From Boletus sp. NGJ (lineage: Eukaryota; Basidiomycota; Agaricomycetes; Boletales; Boletaceae), in the NCBI GenBank assembly GCA_019096195.1, contig JAGTXK010000055.1:1116001-1180000 (forward strand): a stretch of DNA of 64,000 nucleotides, read 5' to 3'. Shown here piece by piece: positions 49,283 through 61,419 of the stretch. Within the stretch, counting starts at the first letter, position 1. Each line of letters starts with the position of its first letter. The position numbers and the translations under genes are program-made. The notes below the pieces were generated by a model that made no database searches, had not been told where the DNA came from, and worked only from the letters and a program-made list of their open reading frames with translations.

Positions 49283-51342
49283 TCAGCTGGCGTTCCAAGT
49301 GTTGTGTAGGCCAACAGTAGCATCGATTGCCCCGTTCGCAGCCATATTCGAATCAGTCACAGGCTGTCCGTCGTAACCATTCGAGCCATTCGTGTCCTTG
49401 GTTTCCACAGCTTTGCGGCCAGTTGGAACCGCCTTGTTCTTCACATGGTCAGCTCTCAGCGACTCGATGTGGGCCAAGTATCCTTCATCAACACCTCCTG
49501 TAACATATTCTCCCGTAAAGACCGAACAGTCAAAGGTTTCGATTGACGGATTAAATTGACGGACAGAGGCGATCAAGTCTGGGAGCTTCTGAAAGATGAC
49601 AAGATCAGCACCGATGACCTCTGCGATTTCTTCGGTCGTCCGATCATATGCGACGAGTTCTGAGCGCGAGGGCATGTCGATGCCGTATACATTGGAATAC
49701 CTGCGCAGCGGATAAAAAAACGGACAGTTAGAGATAATGGTAGGTCCTACCGAATTGGGGGAGCACAACTCGCGACGACGACTTTCTTTGCTCCAACGTC
49801 TTTTGCCATCTGAATAATTTCCTTGGAAGTTGTGCCTCGCACGATTGAATCTGAAAGAGGCGCGCGATAATCGTACAGTCTGGCTATCCCAGGACAGTGA
49901 GACATACCGTCAACTAGTAGGACAGCTTTGTCGGCGAACTCGAGAGCCATAGCGTTAAGCTTCTTCCTCACATTCTTCCTCCTGGATATCGTCAGTATCG
50001 TCAGTATCGACCATTCGGTGAATGACTGGGAACATGCCTCATTTGTTGTCCGGGCATGATGAAAGTTCTGCCAACATACCGATTTTTAATGAATCCCTCC
50101 CGGTAAGGAAGCTGAAGCTTCTGGGCCAAGTTCAAGGCAGCGACACGGGATGTATCAGGTACCTAATGTTGATGATCGTATCGCAAATCAGAGCGTTTGA
50201 AGGTAGAGCGAACCAACCGGAATGACGACATCTATGGTGATCTCCTTCTCTAACAAAACCTTGCTTACTTCCTCCGCGAGGGCATCACCCATGGCCATCC
50301 GGCTCCGGTAGACGCTCACGCCATCCAATACGGAATCGGGTCGAGCAAAATAAACGTATTCGAAGATATCGGGTACAAGCTCTGCCGATTCGGCAACAAC
50401 GCGTCTCGATATCCCGGAGCGAGTGACAATTATAGCTTCGCCTATGAGGAGATTAGTATCCCTGGACTACAGTGGGGATTCATCAAACGTACCAGGTTTG
50501 ACATCCTGCCAGTCAGTGAAACCACCAGCATCGGCCACGATACTCTCGCTCGCGAATAGCCAATCCTTACCAGTAGCAGCTTTCCGAGATGCCATCCCAA
50601 TAGGGCGGATCCCATTCGGGTCCCTGAAGGCGATGATTCCGAACCCTGCAATCATCGCGACACAAGCGTAAGCACCCTTGCATTGCTTCATCAAACCTCC
50701 GGTGGCAGTGAAAATGTCTTCCTCATTTATGCGAAATTTTCCGGTTTGTTGAAGATTGTCGGCAAAGATGTTCAAGAGCAGTTCGGAATCGGACGAGGTG
50801 TTGATGTGCCGATGTGCTGTGGCATCCATATATTGCAATAAAGTTGCACTGTCGATAAGATTTCCATTCTGTGGAAGAACGCTGCGTGAAGATGTCATCT
50901 CTGGGGATCATCGTAAAAGTGGACATACATGAGCAAGTACGATACCATAGGGTGAATTAACGTAGAAAGGTTGAGCTTCAGCGTGGTTGGAACTGCCAGC
51001 TGTCGGGTATCGTACTTGGAAACGTCCCGAGGATTAGATATGAACAACCCGCTTATAGAAGAGGCTCACCGTGCCCGACTCCCATCCCGCCGATCAACCT
51101 TCCAAGAGAGTTGCCATCGAATACATCCCGGACCATTCCATTCGCCTTACATTGATAGAGACGGCCTTTGGGGCCGCAGGTGACGATGCCACATGCATCC
51201 TGACCACGGTGCTGTAACAAAGAAAGACCCTCGCAGATTTCGGCAGCCGCGTCGATGGTGGGATCGTGCAACAGTAGACCTAATATGCCACACACTAGAG
51301 TTTATCAATTTGTGAAGGTCGTGAGTTGCAATGAGACGTACT
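49283..51342 (-). CDS. ADE4: Amidophosphoribosyltransferase (first step of purine synthesis)
   Basis: Transfers the glutamine amide to PRPP to give 5-phosphoribosylamine. The N-terminal nucleophile hydrolase domain requires Met-Cys at the start: [19 protein letters not shown]. In the genome the codon before this Cys reads GTG. An ATG forms only if a 47-nt intron (51295-51341) is removed, joining A at 51342 to TG at 51294-51293; donor gtacgt and acceptor tctag are good. Later blocks: [92 protein letters not shown] and the PRPP site [18 protein letters not shown]. The tail is a variable Asn/Gly-rich stretch ending HNTWNAS. Confidence 0.95.
51295..51341 (-). other. Intron that splits the ADE4 start codon
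   Basis: On the minus strand the exon ends GCGCCA, the intron begins gtacgtctc and ends aactctag, and the next exon starts TGTGTGGCATA. Splicing creates ATG-TGT-GGC (Met-Cys-Gly). The catalytic cysteine must directly follow the initiator Met in this family, so the position is strongly constrained. See the finding on this intron. Confidence 0.85.
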
Positions 51343-51805
51343 GGCGCGGCGTGTGGATGAGGGAGGTGAACGTGTTGATGGAAGTTGTGCTATTGGTCGC
51401 CTTTAAATCGACAATGGGACCTCCATGGTGCAGTGAGCATTACCTCGGGTACGGCCGGATAAGCCAAGTTACTTGTCCTACTGATCAAATGTCTAACTCT
51501 TAGGCAATTCCTCAACTGACACCGCGCTCACACAACGCGCTAGTTTCGGTGTAATACGCGGTTGAACGCGGGTTGTATTCTTCAATACTACGATAGGGAT
51601 ATATGGGGTTCTACGTATGTCGTTAGCATGTAGCAAGTGATGGGCTACTGCCCGGGTAGTAGGTTGTGGTTGTGCTAGCTCAGTCTCTGGGCAAATGCTA
51701 CAGGATAAAGAAGAGTCAGAGAAACGTGCGTTCTACGGACGTGATGTTGTAAGAATGAGCGGAAGGATGAACTTCCGATGCCGGACGACAAAGGATCAAA
51801 GGCAA
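51343..51805. other. Intergenic region between SAM synthetase 3' end and ADE4 5' end
   Basis: About 460 bp. It should hold the ADE4 promoter, its 5' leader and the SAM synthetase 3' UTR. No gene was recognised. Confidence 0.45.
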
Positions 51806-53240
51806 TCAGAGGACGAGCTTCTTGGGCTTCTCCCACGTATAGTCCGGGTTACCGAAATGGCCGTAGGACGCAGTGCGTAGGTAGACAGGCTTCTGCAGTT
51901 CAAGCTCACGGACTGTGCATAGTGTTACAAGTGCGAACAGCTAAGCAAGACACCAAACTCACCCATGACTCCAGGTCGGAGATCCCAGTTCTTGCGGATA
52001 ATCGCAACAAGCTCGTCATTCGATTTCTTGCCAGTGCCATAAGTATCGACATAAATAGACAAGGGCTCGGCAACACCAATAGCGTAGGAGAGCTGAACGA
52101 GAACACGGCGAGCAAGACCAGCAGCAGCGAGCGACTTGGCTGAAATGGTCATCAGTATGCAGCTCACTCAAAGTAGTAGGGTATTGTACCAATCCAGCGA
52201 GCCGTGTAGGCAGCCGAGCGGTCAACCTTCGAAAAGTCTTTGCCGGAAAAGGCACCTCCACCGTGCGCTCCCCAACCGCCATACGTGTCAACAATGATCT
52301 TGCGGCCAGTCAAACCAGCATCACCCTGGGGACCGCCGATAACGAAGCGGCCCGAGGGTTGAATCTGATGCGATCGTAAATAAAATGAATACGATACCAC
52401 GAGCAAGGAGCGACGCTTACGTGGTAAGTGGTGTTGTCATCAAGGAGGTTGGCGGGAATAACTCCCTTGACGATTTTTTCCAAAATTTCCTTCCGAAGCT
52501 GCTCCGTTGAGATCTCATCAGCATGTTGCGTCGAGATGACAACGGTGTCTACTCGAAGAGGAATCATGGCACCGCCATCATTCTTGTACTCAACGGTGAC
52601 CTGTGTCTTGGAGTCAGGTCGCAGCCAGGGCAGTAGTCCAGAGCGACGAGCAGCAGCCATTGCTGCATTGAGCTTGTGGGCAAGCGTAATCGTCAAGGGC
52701 ATGTACTCCTCAGTCTCATCAGTAGCATAGCCGAACATGATGCCCTGGTCACCGGCACCATGCTCCTCCAGGGAGCCGTGATCAAGACCCTGGGCAATAT
52801 CAGGCGATTGTTGTTCGATTGCAACGAGAATGTTGCATGTCTTGTAGTCAAAGCCCTTGGACGAGTCGTCGTAGCCAATTTGCTTGATGGTGTTGCGGAT
52901 GACCTTCTGGTAGTCAAGCTGGGACTTGGTACTGATCTCACCAAAGACCATGATCATCCCGGTCTTGGAGGCCGTCTCACAGGCGACCTTTGACCAGGGA
53001 TCTTGTGCGAGACAGGCATCAAGCTAATCAAGCAAATGAAAAGGAATTTTCAAGATATGTAGTATGAGGCACTTACGATAGCGTCAGAGACCTGGTCACA
53101 GATTTTGTCTGAGGAACGTCAGGTGCGGAGTGTTGGAAAGTCGCGTAGGACACACCTGGGTGGCCTTCACCAACAGACTCGGATGTGAAGAGGAAGTGCC
53201 CTGGGGCAAGGGGCGGGCGTGCGCTACCGTTGGGAGACAT
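51806..53240 (-). CDS. S-adenosylmethionine synthetase
   Basis: Makes SAM from methionine and ATP. It starts [20 protein letters not shown] at ATG 53240, followed by ESVGEGHP with the catalytic His. Next come [78 protein letters not shown] then [17 protein letters not shown]. The C-terminus has [19 protein letters not shown] and WEKPKKLVL, ending at TGA 51806-51808. The two signature blocks GAGDQGxMFGY and GGGAFSGKD are intact. Around four introns. Homotetramer formation is expected from the family. Confidence 0.97.
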
Positions 53241-53435
53241 TAAGGACGGTGGAGGAAAAAAGAAAACAAGGGACGTGGTGTTCAAAATGTTTCCAGATCG
53301 GCAATTATTAAAAGGACTCGCTCGCTTACTAATCACCCAATCACGCCACTGTTGCTGCATGGGATATCAACCGTGTCTCCGCGATTGGTTACATGCAGAG
53401 TTCATTGGCCATTAAACGTACACCCACACTTGAGA

Positions 53436-56320
53436 TTAAAACAATCCAACCCCGAGGGGATCTGTATTACTCATGGGTCGTTTCTGCTCCTGATCGATTT
53501 TCCTCTCACCGCTCAACCGCGTGGGAGGACCCGTCCCCACACCGGGACTCCGGTTTGCGATGCGAGACGGACCAGTTGTGGTTCGTCCATGTGGCGGACG
53601 TGCAACTGTCAGCTCCGCGTCGAATGGTCCTGGGTCCAACTGTCTGGGAGAGCGCGAACTTGCGGTGCTCCAGGGATTGTCGGTCGGTAGTGTCGGTATA
53701 GGCTTCCTCACGCTGTCCCAAGGGTTATACGATGATCCGGAGACGGTTGACGGTGGTTGCCCATCGTCAACGTCACGAGGCTGGAGTTCAGATGCCTTCC
53801 CAATATTTTCCTCGTCTCTAGATCCACTCGAGGGAACTTTTGAATCCTTCGTAACTCCGTCGTATGCTTCTTGCACGGCTGAGAATGCTGCGGTGGCATT
53901 CGACGATAACTTTCCCCAAACGGACTTCACTCCATTGCTAGAAAAGAAATCTGTGGGATTCGAGTTTCGCGCGCGGCCCTGTGGCGACGAATCGCTACCA
54001 AGTATGATGGGTTGTGCTGGAGGCCAAGAAGCCTTTAGAGTGGTCGAAGCCCCCACGTTTGTAAAACCTTCGGCAACTCTCTGGGGAAGGTCAGGTAAGG
54101 ACGACCACAACCCCTGAAAACCGGAAGACAGGCCCTCGGTAGCGGTAGATCTGGAGGGTGACAATGAAGGAGAAGAGGACAGCACGATTGAGGGGGGGTC
54201 AATAGTTGGTGGGAGTGGGGTATCTCCACGCGAGCTTGCAGCGTCGTCGTCGACACCTTCTGTCGAAGCGGGGGATTCAGACTCGTCCTTGACCTGAGAG
54301 ATAACGACTCTCCCATTCATTTCCTCGTCCGTGCGGCCATAAAGTTCGTACCAAAAGCGAACGTCCTTGGGATTGGGAAACAGCACTCCCATGTCCGCTT
54401 TGCCATCTCTGCGAGCTGGATCATCCAATGAACTGTCGTACAAGGGATTCTTGTGCTTTTCCATTTGTGGTGACGAGCTTATGAAGTCCCAGAGGCTTGC
54501 AGTGCTTTCCGACGGGACCATTCCATCTTCTCCATACCTGCGTTCCCGCTCGCAGTTATATAAAAACGTCCCAAATTGGCAGGAATAAAGATGATAGTGG
54601 ATCGTACGTAGGAAGCACTCGTTGAATTCAAATCGCTCAGGAAACTGCCGCAGCAGTTGACGAACGCATTCGAGGAATTGATGGAAAGAAGGACTCGTCT
54701 CCTTGATATGATGTTGGGACACAAAGCGGCTTTGAACCGAAGCCAGAAACGCTTGTGCAGCGTCGGCACCACCACTGCCATTCGCTGTGTCCGCCAAGGA
54801 CGTGAAAAACTTTTCGGATGATAGATGACCGGATCGATCCAAGAATCGGTGTCCAAAAGATATCCAGTCCTTTTCGACGAGTATCTGAAACCCACGCATC
54901 GTGCGATAGTATGGGTCCAAGCAGAGTTGAGCGAGAGCAGATAGTTGAGAAGTCCGATCCCACCCATCCGAGCAGTGAATCAGAACATGAGACGAGTTGA
55001 CATGTATATTTCGGACGATGAGAACCACGGCTTCCATTATATTAGACATATGACGGAGCCAACCGGATCGGCGCAGCGCTTGGCGGTCCAAGATAGCAAG
55101 TTGCTGCGCTTCTCCAGGGAGATATCCGCTCACACTAGCAGCCACGGTATCTGCTTCGCGAAGAGCATCCACAACTTTGCCTAGAGATTCGCGCATTGCG
55201 TGGATATGGTCGATACCAGAATAGGTCTTCTTTGCGTCCTTGTAATATTCCATATTTTCTGTGCCAGCGCCTCTGGCAGTGTTCGCAACGGCATTAGCAG
55301 TTGGGCGTGCATCTACAATCAGATTTGTGGTGGTTGCACCATAAACTGGGACGGTTGGTGATCGAGATTCGGGAGAATGATGGGTTTGAAAGATAGCCTC
55401 CACAAGTTTTTCATCCTGGACAGAGCGGTTCTGTTTAATTCCGACCATAGGTTGACTCGAGCGAGTTATGCTAGCCTGTGCGCGAATTGTAAGAAATCTT
55501 GTCTCGTGAACAGAACAGAGCTCATTACGTAGTTCGCCCAGTGCAAATAAGTCAGAGCGGGAATTCTACATTTGCTCCTGTGTTTTGATGCATACTGAAG
55601 TGTAGAATCACTTATCCGTGTCGGGACAACCAAACGCGATGGGTAAGATGGGCTAAACTACAAACGCAATCAATTATTATCTTTGGTTAAACAGATAAAA
55701 GACTTTACCTGGTAATCTTTGTTGATGTCTGTAAAGCGCCAAGTCTTCGTTCGGGTACCAACACCCATTCGTCCAAACTCTTCCCGCGGAGAGTACATCG
55801 ACCATCCTCCAACAGAGTCCAGGGGTGGGTTTGGAGAATAGAAGAATGCATAGAGCTGATTGACGGAGGCTATTTGCTTGTTGGTTACAACACTTGCTGG
55901 GGAACGAGTGCAACCTACTGCACACCGTCAACTCTCTGACGCTTTCGAAAACGTCGATAGCATCGCGGTCGCTCCCAAAGGATATGGAGAACGTCTCGAA
56001 CGTTCGTGTATGAAAGGTAATCGGACTCCGCCCATGCAAAGTGTGCGGGAGCTGCATGACGAGCGAAATCAATGGATATGGAACCTCAAATTGGTCTCAG
56101 CACAGAGATGAGCGGTAAGATGAAAGAGAACTCGCCCACATCTCCTCTTTATCTGGATCTTCGTAACGAAATATCAGGTGGTGTGCTGTCAGGTGCAGGG
56201 AGCCATACTGGACGCTCCCTGATTTACCGCAGAGAACTTTCTCGACCTGTGAATTCGTAAGCTTGGATCCAATGACCTTGGTGTCTGCATACTTGCCTTG
56301 GAGATGCGGATCGCGTCCAT
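53436..56320 (-). CDS. YMR1: Myotubularin-type phosphoinositide 3-phosphatase
   Basis: Removes the 3-phosphate from PI3P or PI(3,5)P2 on endosomal and vacuolar membranes. The ATG at 56320 gives a short exon MDAIRISK, then a GC-AG intron (56247-56296, donor gcaagt) required by phase. Next is VEKVLCGKSGSVQYGSLHLT, part of an N-terminal GRAM/PH-like domain. The phosphatase domain includes TTTNLIVDARPTANAVANTA, the P-loop HCSDGWDRTSQL (CX5R: CSDGWDR) and ALAQLCLDPYYRTMRGFQIL then VEKDWISFGHRF. After that come FHQFLECVRQLLRQFPERFE and a long Ser/Pro-rich tail. All catalytic residues are present. It is the only myotubularin in the window and corresponds to yeast Ymr1 by family. Confidence 0.93.
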
Positions 56321-56461
56321 GTTGACAACGACTGACCACAGTCAGTACATCTTCGGCCTGGGATGAATGTTTGTCGATATTTGCATGCCACCACCTTAAG
56401 TAAAAAACTTGACAAGTATATCGACCCAGTGTTAACTACGGAGAACCGGGAGTAGCTAGTG

Positions 56462-58625
56462 TCACCCAAAAACCCAGAGCTCGCTCATTGCATCCAGTCC
56501 ACTTTCTACGACATTCTTGACATCCTCGTCCGAGGCAAGCGGGAATGGATTTTTAACAAGCTCCATCGCTAGAGCGGGTTCCTTTTTGATCTGATGCTTT
56601 GTCTCTCCTTCAATGAGCTGTTTCAATCTTACTCAGCGAAACCGGCGACAGAGTATGCTCCAGCAACCCACCGTCCCGTACGTATGGTCCAGAAAATCTT
56701 CCATAGAGTAGCCTGGCTTTGTGAACGCTTCTTCGAGTATCCGTGCCAATGTAGACACCGCAGAGTCATAGTGCTGTTTATGTGAATAAAGCTCCCACAA
56801 TGACGAATCAATCGCATTTGTGATGTTGGGGTTAGCTTCGTCCGCCACGAAAGGGTCTATGTAACTTGTCAGTAAGTTGTGCCACGAAGCAAGTCGCAAC
56901 TTGCCGATAAAGGCGCCATCCACGTCTTGCATCCGATGGATCATCCTCATGAGGGCAGGATGTCGTTTAAGGAGGTTATAAGTCAATGGTATGATCATGA
57001 TGATAGCAGCAGGTGGTGCAGAGAGAGAAAGCCGGGACAGTCTCTTGATAAATGATGCAAGAAGTGAAGCCGGTAAATGACTGGATACCAAGTCAGTATT
57101 ACTCATGGATTCGGGAAGTGGTAACAAAACTCACGTTGAGCTCAAAAAAAGCTCAGTTAATCGGAAGAACCTCGCGCGGTGTTTGAGATGAAGGATGCCT
57201 CTATCAAGGAAAGCGTAAAGTCGGGTATAGAACGAAGGGTAATCTCTGAAGACGACAGGTCAAATAAATGCTGGAGACGACAAGTAACTACTCCCAAGTT
57301 GTAATCTTTGATCAAGGTGAACAAGGCGTTGAGCGCCAGAAGGCCCACAGTCCCCCCTGCTGAAATATGAACATGCAACTCTCGATGAGTGACACTACTT
57401 ACCAAAGTCAACGCATGCGCTTATCCAGTCCATTACCAGGATCGGCCTAGTCAGGTGTGGAAGCACACCCCTATGCATAATATTTAGAGCTCGCGTCGTA
57501 AATACGCGGTTGGAGCTAGTCGAGAGATGAGGCAGAAAGGTAAGCCATGTTCGCGTGAACATAGCGCGGTGAGCTTGCAACGAGTGGAGTGATTGGTGGA
57601 AGGTCAACTGGTGAGTCCTGCCTTGCACACCCATCGACCTTTTTTATGTGTTTGGCATTCGGTTCTTCGTCGAAAAACTTTTTCCAGTCATTGTGCTCAT
57701 CTTCGTCCCCCACATCACGTAGTTCCTCGTCTTCTCCATCGATCTCATCCGCTTTGCCGTTCTTGGGTTTCGGAGGTTTCTTTCCAAGTTCTTCTACCCA
57801 CCACGCATTCAGCTCCGAAGGATCGGTTGGAAAGGTGGTCAATTTCTCCATGATGGACAACAGATTTCCGAGTAGATTGGGATGGTCAGTGGACGAGTAT
57901 TTTGAAAGTATGAAGCTAGCAAAGGATTATGAATTACAAGAATATTCCAAATCACGAGCCTGGGTGCATACGTCGCCTCCCGGAGGAAACACCACCGGAT
58001 GTCATCATGAACGGTGAACCAGGTGCCCACAAAGTGCTCTCGTACATCTGGAGCTGTCTTGCCCGCGAAGGACGCGGTTGATCCATGACGGGTAGAGGGA
58101 GGACAGAGGAGAAGTGCTTGCGCGACATGCTTGAAATGCGAGAAGTGGAAATGTGGTTGGTTGTCGGGGCTCGACTTGGTTAGTGAAGTCGAGAGATGTT
58201 TTAGCAAGGAGAAGAGGATTTCCAGAGCGGAAATCTGGTAGAATGTGAGAGAAGAAATGAAAATATTATTAGCGTACCCTTAACGTAGCTTCCTCGTCCT
58301 GCAGTAAGCCAAGGAGGAGGTTGACATAGGCATCAAGCCGCTCCCACACCCACTTCCGCACAATCTTTGCGGCATCACCTCCCCCAAGCGCAAGCTTGTT
58401 ACTGGATATAATAATGACGAACACGCGATACAGGCTGTAAACTGTCTTTGACGTATCCTTCGCGCCTGATACATTTTGAGCAATATCCAGGAGATCCGAA
58501 AGACAGTTCAAGGATGCATTGTTGGCCAAAGCAGCTATGATTTGGAGCTCGAGATCCTTGATGGCATTTTCGTTGCTTTTTGTCTTTCGTCTCTTTGCTG
58601 GAGGCGGCAACGAGCTAACTGGCAT
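56462..58625 (-). CDS. NOC4: Nucleolar complex protein 4 (NOC4)
   Basis: A CBF/MAK21-family nucleolar factor that, with NOP14, guides 40S pre-ribosome maturation and export. It starts MPVSSLPPPAKRRKTKSNEN, a nuclear-localisation-like stretch, followed by helical blocks DLELQIIAALANNASLNCL and VWERLDAYVNLLLGLLQDEE. An acidic stretch (DEIDGEDEELRDVGDEDEHN) precedes DWKKFFDEEP. The conserved C-terminal domain gives FTRTWLTFLPHLS, TRALNIMHRGVLPHLTRPIL, GLLALNALFTLIKDYNLDYP then FYTRLYAFLDR, PASLLASFIKRLSRLSLSAP then PAAIIMIIPLTYNLLKRHPA. The tail is SELWVFG at TGA 56462-56464. Length and order fit. Confidence 0.9.
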
Positions 58626-59824
58626 AGTGGCCGTCTGACCAGGTATCGGTTAAGAAAAAGACGCAAATACTGCAAACACCATAACGGGCAACACCCCTGA
58701 CTCTGCATACTGGTACTTGCTCTAGCGAGCTGCCCTACTCGTTCTCAAACCACGAAGTCCCGACCAGCTTCGGCGATGCTGCTGCTTAAACCGATTGCAC
58801 AATTGCTTTTCAAAGGTCGATGTCATGCATGGACAGAGGTCTGATCAAAGCCAGCGACCATACTAATTTTGCCTGGAACATAGCTTGCATGGAATTCAAC
58901 CTACTGATCCTTGGCACTTTTTCATGGGCAAGACCGCCCCCTTTTGGCAATGGCCGGAAAGCGAGTTAGTCGCATACCTTGATCAGTGCCAGTGCTATGA
59001 CTTACCCTACTTGTCGAATCTGTCGTGCTGTCGTGTACTTGAACTTCATCGGCATTGTAGCATTAGACACAGGCATGTATCCAAAGTCAATCCACATTAC
59101 TCACAGTGCAGCAAAAAGCGACCGAGCACTGAGCGACGGTCTAACCAAGACGCGTTGAGTCAGTATAACGATCCACGATATTGTGGTGCAGTGCTGTTGA
59201 CCCACAGCTCAAAGATAAGAGTATCGCCAGTAGTTCCATTCATACTGTCAACACGGTTAATAAAACTGGTCCTGCTCAGTGATGGTATGAAGGAGAATAG
59301 ATGACTCGTATCTTCTTCGTGGATCAGGGCCGCAAGCCAAGGCCCTTTAACGGCACTGACAAAAGAACACCAGATCTAGTCCAGACCAGTGAGTTGCTGA
59401 AAGGGGCAGGAGAAATGACTCACTGACTGAGGCTCTGAACGGAGTGTCGTTGTCAACCTTCCGGGCGCGCGTTACTACGAGATATGGCAGTACTCACTCT
59501 GCTCGGTGAACAAGAGGATGGTCCGCCTTTTTGTCCGTGCATCCTGTTTCCTCGCCGACTACATAAGAGCTCGTTCGAACTCTAATAACTGTCCATCCCA
59601 AGCTGCTCATTGACAACAATGTCACGCATTCAGTGCGGTTTCTTGACAAGCCTGGTTCGTGACCTGCACGAACAGTAGGAGAATGAGAGCAACAGGAAAT
59701 GCATTTGTCGCCCCGGGAATCACCTTCGTAATAGGTAGAACCGACATGGACATGAAAAGAACAGGTCACCAAGTGTGATGTGGACACCAGGTCAACTCGT
59801 AACTGCTTCTTCGGCTCAACGGTC
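58626..59824. other. 1.2-kb gene-free region between NOC4 and a thioredoxin gene
   Basis: The longest stretch in the window without a recognised gene. It lies upstream of NOC4 (-) and of the thioredoxin gene (+), so it contains two promoters. Frames up to about 140 codons exist (for example 58885-59304 on plus), but their sequences show no family motif, no plausible splicing and no codon pattern like neighbouring genes. No repeat, tRNA or transposon signature was found by eye. A non-coding transcript cannot be excluded. Confidence 0.45.
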
Positions 59825-60442
59825 ATGCTCTTCCACGTCCAAAAGGCCCTCGCCTTGACTCAACGACGCGCGGACCTTGCCAGCAAAGCAAGGTCGTGGA
59901 ATATACGTGCATTGCATTCATCACAACGGTGTCGCGAGCAATATCTGGATGCCAGTCAGAAGGTATGGGTACTTGATGTGTTCGGGTAACGAAAACAGTG
60001 TCCCAATCCATTGCCCTAGACCTTTAACGAAGTCGCACTGAACGAGCATGCAAGTGATAGAGTCGTCTTGGTCGATTTCTATGCCGAGTACGTAACTGCA
60101 TGCTCTCGTGTCGCGGGTTCTGACTGTATCTGGCGTTCAGCTGGTGTGGACCATGCAAGATGATCTCGCCCATATTGGAGAAGCTTAGTGAAGACCCTAA
60201 TATCAAGACTGGGAGCGGACGTTCTCTTGATTTGGTCACCGTCGACACAGACAAGGAATTTGAGCTCGCCCAGAAGTATCGAGTCAGTCTTCCGCTTTGC
60301 TGTTCATGGCTTCACGGTCGAACAAGGCTTACAGGTACGGTCACTACCGACGGTAATGGCCTTCAAAGGCGGAAAACCGGTCAACCATTTCATTGGTGCG
60401 CTCAGTGAGGGAGATGTCAGGAAATTCTTGCGACAACTGTAG
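59825..60442 (+). CDS. Mitochondrial thioredoxin
   Basis: Four exons. The first codes an import-like presequence MLFHVQKALALTQRRADLAS followed by KARSWNIRALHSSQR, with no acidic residue before position 17. After splicing the frame gives TFNEVALNEHASDRVVLVD then FYADWCGPCKMISPILEKL, with the redox site WCGPCK. It ends VRSLPTVMAFKGGKPVNHFI followed by GALSEGDVRKFLRQL, including the conserved cis-proline (LPT). The intron within YAD|WCGP leaves GA|C. The protein fits a Trx3-type mitochondrial thioredoxin that reduces matrix peroxiredoxins; targeting is inferred from the presequence. Confidence 0.9.
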
Positions 60443-60714
60443 AGGCCCTGGCCTCGTTTTTCTGATCTTGCCGCCGAGTAGCCTCTAACACGCAGACACG
60501 TACTCTCCCAGACGATTCGGTATCGTAAAACGTTGGAAAAAAAAAAATCAAGCACCGAATCTAGCTTGATGGGTAACGCAACACAGGGCAACGACTATCC
60601 GAAAACGCGGTGGATGTAGTACAGACCAATGGTATATGAATCATCATTCGAAGGGATGTCCGCGATTGTGTGTCAACGTACGAAGTCATAGAAGTCGAGC
60701 TCGCTCAAGGGAAA

Positions 60715-61077
60715 CTATTGTATGCTACAGCAGTGGGGCCTACCCGAGCCTTGGGGTGCATAAGGATCCTCAGCTTTCTGGACTGGGCCCCATACGGATG
60801 GAACCTGACACAGGGTGAGAGACTATCAAGTTTGAGAGCGAAAATGAAGGTGGTACGGACGAGGTGGTCTTCGGTGGTTTTACAATGTCTAATTAAACTG
60901 TAGATGCGGATGTGTGAGGATGGTGTGTCTGGAGATAGATGCCATTACGGACCTTGCACTTGCTTCACTCACGCGAATTCGCGGCCTCGCCAAATCTTCG
61001 CGTAGGCGCTGGTTATGCTCCAAAAGACGACGATATCGCAGCTCGGACATGGACTGTCTGCCGCCTCGGCTGCTCAT
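60715..61077 (-). CDS. Heterotrimeric G protein gamma subunit, copy 1
   Basis: A prenylated partner of G-beta in pheromone or nutrient receptor signalling. Three exons (61077-60953, 60897-60861, 60804-60715) give exactly 83 codons. [20 protein letters not shown] starts the N-terminal coiled coil, followed by [20 protein letters not shown], then [20 protein letters not shown] and a short tail ending HCCSIQ. CSIQ is a CaaX box, with an adjacent Cys that could be palmitoylated as in other fungal gammas. Intron positions and phases are identical to those of the second gamma gene (62330-62681), so the pair arose by gene duplication with introns retained. Confidence 0.88.
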
Positions 61078-61419
61078 GTTGACTCGAAGGGGGATGGGAA
61101 ACAGAGGAACTGTGAAATATGTGTCAGAGAGCATGCACTGGATTTTTTCCAGCGACTGACTTGACACTGAACAGTGTAGAAAAGATAGCAGACGAGGGTA
61201 TGTCAGATGAGCGATGACGGTGGTGGCACCGAAACAAGCCGTGCACGACTGGATTTCCAAGTCGGACTACACCAGCCCTGACGGACACTTTCCACACGTC
61301 GACATTCATTCAATTCGATCAACTGAGCACGGCGAGCGAGACGGCTCCTAAAACATTGTGTTACAGCTAAGTCTACAGCGCAACAGGTTGTACGATGATA
61401 AAACAAAGCACGTCTGTGG
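61078..61419. other. Upstream region of G-gamma copy 1
   Basis: About 340 bp between the start of G-gamma copy 1 and the stop of the helical protein gene, both on minus. It should hold the promoter of the gamma gene. No gene was recognised. Confidence 0.45.

Noticed and set aside
58885-59304. 140-codon plus-strand ORF between NOC4 and thioredoxin
   Set aside because: No motif, no splicing support, Cys/His-rich random-like composition, and poor start context.
60914-61159. Plus-strand ORF with an Arg-rich sequence over G-gamma copy 1
   Set aside because: It is the complement of the first G-gamma exon. The minus-strand gene has the conserved motif, introns and CaaX box, so this frame is a shadow.
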